Assembly (NCBI GenBank): GCA_009773515.1
Contig: WSXX01000010.1
Location: 1-64,000, forward strand
DNA length: 64,000 bases
Direction: 5' to 3'
Source of the DNA: Bacteroidota bacterium
Lineage (GTDB): Bacteria > Bacteroidota > Bacteroidia > Bacteroidales > Lentimicrobiaceae
Position 1 is the first letter of the stretch, and the number at the start of each line of letters is the position of its first letter. The notes under the pieces were generated by a model. It saw nothing but the letters and a program-made list of their open reading frames with translations. It was not told where the DNA came from and made no database searches. Positions 61,134 to 64,000 of this stretch are shown piece by piece. A program made the translations under genes and the position numbers.

Positions 61134-61562
61134 CTAATGGACAATCCTTTTTATTCCCAACCCAATATTCTCAACATTAAAATTTATCAAATAGCCAAGA
61201 CGTTTATTGGTAAGTTTCAGATGACTGATTAGTTGTGAAGTCCATAAAGGATTCACTGTCTCAACTGCTTTAATTTCACAGATAACTTCACTTTCAACCA
61301 GAACATCCAATCTCAATCCTTCTTCAAAGACAAGATTATCATAGACAATCGGTATTTCAACCTGCCGTTGTGATTTCAAACCTCTTTTTGTCAATTCATG
61401 ACAAAAGCATACTTCATAAACTTTCTCAAGTAAGCCTGGTCCTAAATTTTTATGCACAATGTATGCTGCATCCACAATTAATTTCCCTATTTCATCTAAT
61501 TCCTTAGGAATAGGAGTGAAGTTTTTATTGCGGAATTTAGAATGTTGGTAATTAGTTGGCAT
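61134..61562 (-). CDS. GxxExxY protein (PD-(D/E)XK nuclease-like)
   Basis: Cytosolic protein of 142 residues. It has the signature GPGLLEKVYE (G-x-x-E-x-x-Y), followed by the nuclease-like beta core: LRLDVLVESEVICEIKAVE, with D, E-x-K in that order. The family (Pfam PDDEXK_3 group) is common in Bacteroidota, often in several copies per genome between repeats, and its function is not established. It is placed between a four-unit tandem repeat and an inverted partial copy of the same repeat, suggesting a mobile or domesticated cassette. Confidence 0.92.
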   Translation of the reverse strand: MPTNYQHSKFRNKNFTPIPKELDEIGKLIVDAAYIVHKNLGPGLLEKVYEVCFCHELTKRGLKSQRQVEIPIVYDNLVFEEGLRLDVLVESEVICEIKAVETVNPLWTSQLISHLKLTNKRLGYLINFNVENIGLGIKRIVH

Positions 61563-61680
61563 CTTTTCTAGCTTTTAGTATTTCTTAAAAATTGTCTGTA
61601 CCCAAATCTTGTATTCTTTGTTGTTTTTGGAATTTAGTGTTATCATTAACAAAGTTAAATATTCTTTTAAAAATTAATAC

Positions 61681-61721
61681 CTAAATTTTGTGCTTTTTGG
61701 AGCTTTGGAGCTTTGGTGGCC
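61681..61721. repeat. inverted partial copy of the 49-55 bp repeat
   Basis: On the minus strand this reads GCCACCAAAGCTCC, then AAAGC..C AAA..GCAC.AAAT, matching the unit at 60912-61115. A further GATTTGGTGGCG fragment lies at 61745-61756. The gap 61563-61995 otherwise holds only the prfC leader. Confidence 0.82.
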
Positions 61722-61814
61722 TCTTTTAGCAACGTTTATCTGAGATTTGGTGGCGGGAAGATTTTCGGGAATTGCCTCACTTTCATCAATACAAACAGGC
61801 TTCATTTTTTTCTT

Positions 61815-61822
61815 TACCTTTG
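61815..61822 (+). promoter_or_regulatory. putative -7 box for prfC (TACCTTTG)
   Basis: Exact TAnnTTTG, 174 bases before the prfC ATG at 61996, giving a leader of ~167 nt. A 6-bp hairpin AACCGG/CCGGTT (61964-61980) ends 15 bases before that ATG. Confidence 0.4.
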
Positions 61823-61995
61823 CCGCATCATGTGAACAATAGTTTTTACAGAATTGAAGCGGTATCACACCACCATGATTTCCCGTCCGGGTGGCGTTTG
61901 CAGCACGTCGTCAGTCATTTGCTCTGCTGCACTTTCCGTACAAAAAACATGTTTTTTTAAGACAACCGGTACTGCCGGTTTTACCAATGTATTTT

Positions 61996-63609
61996 ATGAG
62001 TCTGCAAAGCGAGATTAACAAACGAAGAACATTTGCCATCATCAGCCACCCTGATGCCGGAAAAACCACACTTACAGAGAAGCTTCTGCTTATGGGCGGA
62101 GCTATTCAAACTGCCGGTGCGGTAAAAAGCAACAAAATCCGCAAAACTACAACCTCCGATTTTATGGAGATTGAGCGGCAAAGGGGAATTTCTGTTTCTA
62201 CTTCAGTGATGGCTTTTGAATACAAAGATATTCGCGTGAATATCCTTGATACTCCCGGCCACAAGGATTTTGCAGAGGATACTTACCGCACACTCACAGC
62301 CGTTGACAGCGTAATTCTGGTTGTGGATTCAGTAAAAGGGGTTGAAGAGCAAACCCGCAAGCTCATGGAAGTTTGCCGTATGCGACATACACCGGTAATG
62401 ATTTTCCTTAATAAAATGGATCGCGAAGGCCGTGATGCTTTCGATCTGATTGATGAGCTGGAGAAAGAACTGAATATTGCCGTAAGTCCTTATACCTGGC
62501 CTATCGGTTCCGGAAGCAAGTTTAAAGGAGTTTACAATATTTACAACAAGAGTGTCAGCCTTTTTCTTCCTGATAAGACCAATATTCCTGAGGATATTAT
62601 TGAAACTGATAATCTTGATTCGCAGTCAATTATCGATTTTGCGGGCGCTGATCTGATTGCCAAAACCAAAGAAGAGGTTGGTTTTGTGGGTGATTTTTTC
62701 GAGAATTTCAATCTTAACCTTTACCGTGAAGGTTATATGGCGCCATTGTTTTTTGGCAGTGCACTGAATAATTTCGGGGTAAAAGAGTTGCTCGACACCT
62801 TTGTTGAAATAGCTCCTCCTCCCGGAAAAGTGGAAGCTTCGGGCAGGGTGGTAGAGCCCAATGAAGAGCAGCTTACCGGATTTATTTTTAAAATACATGC
62901 CAATCTCGATCCCAACCACCGCGATCGTATTGCATTTATGCGGATTTGCTCAGGCAAATTTGAGCGCAATAAATTTTACCACCACAGCCGTTTGGCTAAG
63001 AAAGTGCGTTTTTCATCACCCACCAGCTTTATGGCCAATGCCAAAAGTGTAATTGATGAAGCCTGGCCCGGCGATGTGGTTGGACTTTATGACAACGGAG
63101 ATTTTACCATCGGCGATACCCTTACCGAAGGCGAAAGCCTGATGTTTAAAGGAATTCCGAGTTTTTCTCCTGAAATTCTCCGCGAAGTGATTAACATGGA
63201 CCCTTTTCGCTCCAAACAACTCGATAAAGGAGTTCGTCAGCTTGCCGGGGAAGGTTTGGCACAGCTGTTTATTGTACCGGCAGGCAACAAAAAAATCATC
63301 GGCACTGTGGGTGAACTGCAATATGATGTTATAAAATTCAGGCTGGAACATGAGTATGGCGCCAAATGCAACTTTGCCAGCCTTTCATACACCAAAGCCT
63401 GCTGGGTAACCACAACCGACAAAAAAGAGATGGAGAAATTTATGCTTCGCAAATCGGGCTCTGTGGCATTCGATAAGGATGACAACCCGGTCTTTCTGGC
63501 CGAAGGGGATTGGATCATTAAGGTAATGAAAGACACTTATCCTTCACTCACATTTCACAATACCTCTGATTTTAAGCTGCATCTGAATTCAGGTGTTGAG
63601 AAAAATTAA
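61996..63609 (+). CDS. prfC: peptide chain release factor 3
   Basis: Cytosolic translational GTPase of 537 residues that removes RF1/RF2 from the ribosome after peptide release. Start at [20 protein letters not shown]; an ATG three codons upstream (61987) is equally open. G1 [16 protein letters not shown]2 around [20 protein letters not shown]3 [17 protein letters not shown]4 FLNKMDRE. The RF3-specific C-terminal domains are complete ([19 protein letters not shown]). The long AT-poor leader is discussed separately. Confidence 0.97.
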   Translation: MSLQSEINKRRTFAIISHPDAGKTTLTEKLLLMGGAIQTAGAVKSNKIRKTTTSDFMEIERQRGISVSTSVMAFEYKDIRVNILDTPGHKDFAEDTYRTLTAVDSVILVVDSVKGVEEQTRKLMEVCRMRHTPVMIFLNKMDREGRDAFDLIDELEKELNIAVSPYTWPIGSGSKFKGVYNIYNKSVSLFLPDKTNIPEDIIETDNLDSQSIIDFAGADLIAKTKEEVGFVGDFFENFNLNLYREGYMAPLFFGSALNNFGVKELLDTFVEIAPPPGKVEASGRVVEPNEEQLTGFIFKIHANLDPNHRDRIAFMRICSGKFERNKFYHHSRLAKKVRFSSPTSFMANAKSVIDEAWPGDVVGLYDNGDFTIGDTLTEGESLMFKGIPSFSPEILREVINMDPFRSKQLDKGVRQLAGEGLAQLFIVPAGNKKIIGTVGELQYDVIKFRLEHEYGAKCNFASLSYTKACWVTTTDKKEMEKFMLRKSGSVAFDKDDNPVFLAEGDWIIKVMKDTYPSLTFHNTSDFKLHLNSGVEKN

Positions 63610-63634
63610 TTGATTCTAACCAGAATCTTATTCA

Positions 63635-64000
63635 ATGGAATACGAATGTCCGTTGTGTCACAATTCAAAAGCTTTGCAGATTTTGGCCGGGCCAGACAGA
63701 CGTGCATATCATCATTGCGGAAACTGTAGTCTGATATTTGCAAATCCTGAACACAGGTTTCCTCCCGAAAAGGAGAAACTCCGATACGAACAGCACGACA
63801 ATGGCATTCATAATCCAGGGTATGTCGATTACCTGAACCAAATCATTGTGCCCGCGCTGGAGTACATTAATTCTGAAATGACAGGACTTGATTTTGGTTG
63901 CGGACCCGCTCCAACTCTACATCTGTTGCTGGCTCAGCAGAGCATTCACTGCGATGTGTATGATCCATATTTCTTTCCTGATCTTCAAATAAAAACATAC
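63635..64000 (+). CDS. class I SAM-dependent methyltransferase with zinc-ribbon N-terminus (3' end outside window)
   Basis: An ATG 25 bases after the prfC stop opens a frame of 122 codons still open at the window edge. It begins MEYECPLCHNSKALQI and continues HHCGNCSLIFAN, two CxxC pairs of a zinc ribbon, then linker HNPGYVDYLNQI, and the start of AdoMet motif I as GLDFGCGPAPTLHLLL (D-x-G-C-G-x-G-like). This is the layout of Methyltransf_11/25-type enzymes with a CxxC-CxxC head. The catalytic end is missing, so the substrate cannot be judged. Confidence 0.85.
   Translation, partial: MEYECPLCHNSKALQILAGPDRRAYHHCGNCSLIFANPEHRFPPEKEKLRYEQHDNGIHNPGYVDYLNQIIVPALEYINSEMTGLDFGCGPAPTLHLLLAQQSIHCDVYDPYFFPDLQIKTY

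Noticed and set aside
61891-61995. N-terminal extension of PrfC
   Set aside because: The open frame upstream of 61987 has no resemblance to the family, and the G1 motif lies at the expected distance from the ATG at 61996.

Overview
The window comes from a Bacteroidota chromosome, most likely a free-living, respiring member of class Bacteroidia. This rests on protein content (TonB-dependent receptor with a carboxypeptidase-like N-domain, DUF4294, DUF5777, DUF3570 and DUF4266 proteins, a GH3/beta-lactamase fusion, Rho with a long disordered insert, LytS/LytTR pair) and on repeated TAnnTTTG boxes, the Bacteroidota -7 promoter element, a short distance upstream of start codons. No rRNA, tRNA or CRISPR array was recognised.

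Layout. 1-3450: accessory block of four unrelated hypothetical genes, all on the minus strand, separated by two alternating families of intergenic repeats; one gene (chagasin-like inhibitor) carries a 3' frameshift. 3594-16889: mostly housekeeping: HMA lipoprotein, D-Ala-D-Ala ligase, LytS/LytTR two-component pair with a co-directional lipoprotein made of three carbohydrate-binding-like repeats, RsmE, DUF4159, KefB-type antiporter, aromatic amino acid hydroxylase, glycosyltransferase, MiaA. 17012-32832: TonB receptor, DUF2271 protein carrying a flavinylation-like motif, Pcm, Gfo/Idh oxidoreductase, polysaccharide sugar transferase, DUF4294, ClpX, ClpP, GH3/beta-lactamase fusion, VWA protein, Crp/Fnr regulator.

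33048-38574 is a cytochrome cluster divergent from the Crp/Fnr regulator: CX4CH lipoprotein, DUF5777 beta-barrel, monoheme cytochrome, seven-heme anchored cytochrome overlapping a cytochrome b, six-heme lipoprotein, and a second monoheme paralogue. It holds the parts of an electron route from quinol across the periplasm to the outer membrane but no recognisable terminal reductase. A decayed copy of the 3' end of rho and its terminator lies inside it. Intact rho follows, then gcvT and comB.

43090-55518 looks like one operon of eleven genes: OmpR/HisKA two-component system, cytochrome b561, thioredoxin-like protein, ApbE flavin transferase, DUF4266, DUF3570, CDF metal transporter, CusA-type RND pump fused to a TolC-like domain, and its adaptor. 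It joins periplasmic flavinylation and redox genes with metal export. The right end carries a DPP III-type peptidase, a phosphate-porin-like barrel, a MobA-MobB fusion, a rhodanese-like protein without its catalytic cysteine, a GxxExxY gene embedded in repeats, prfC, and a methyltransferase cut by the window edge.
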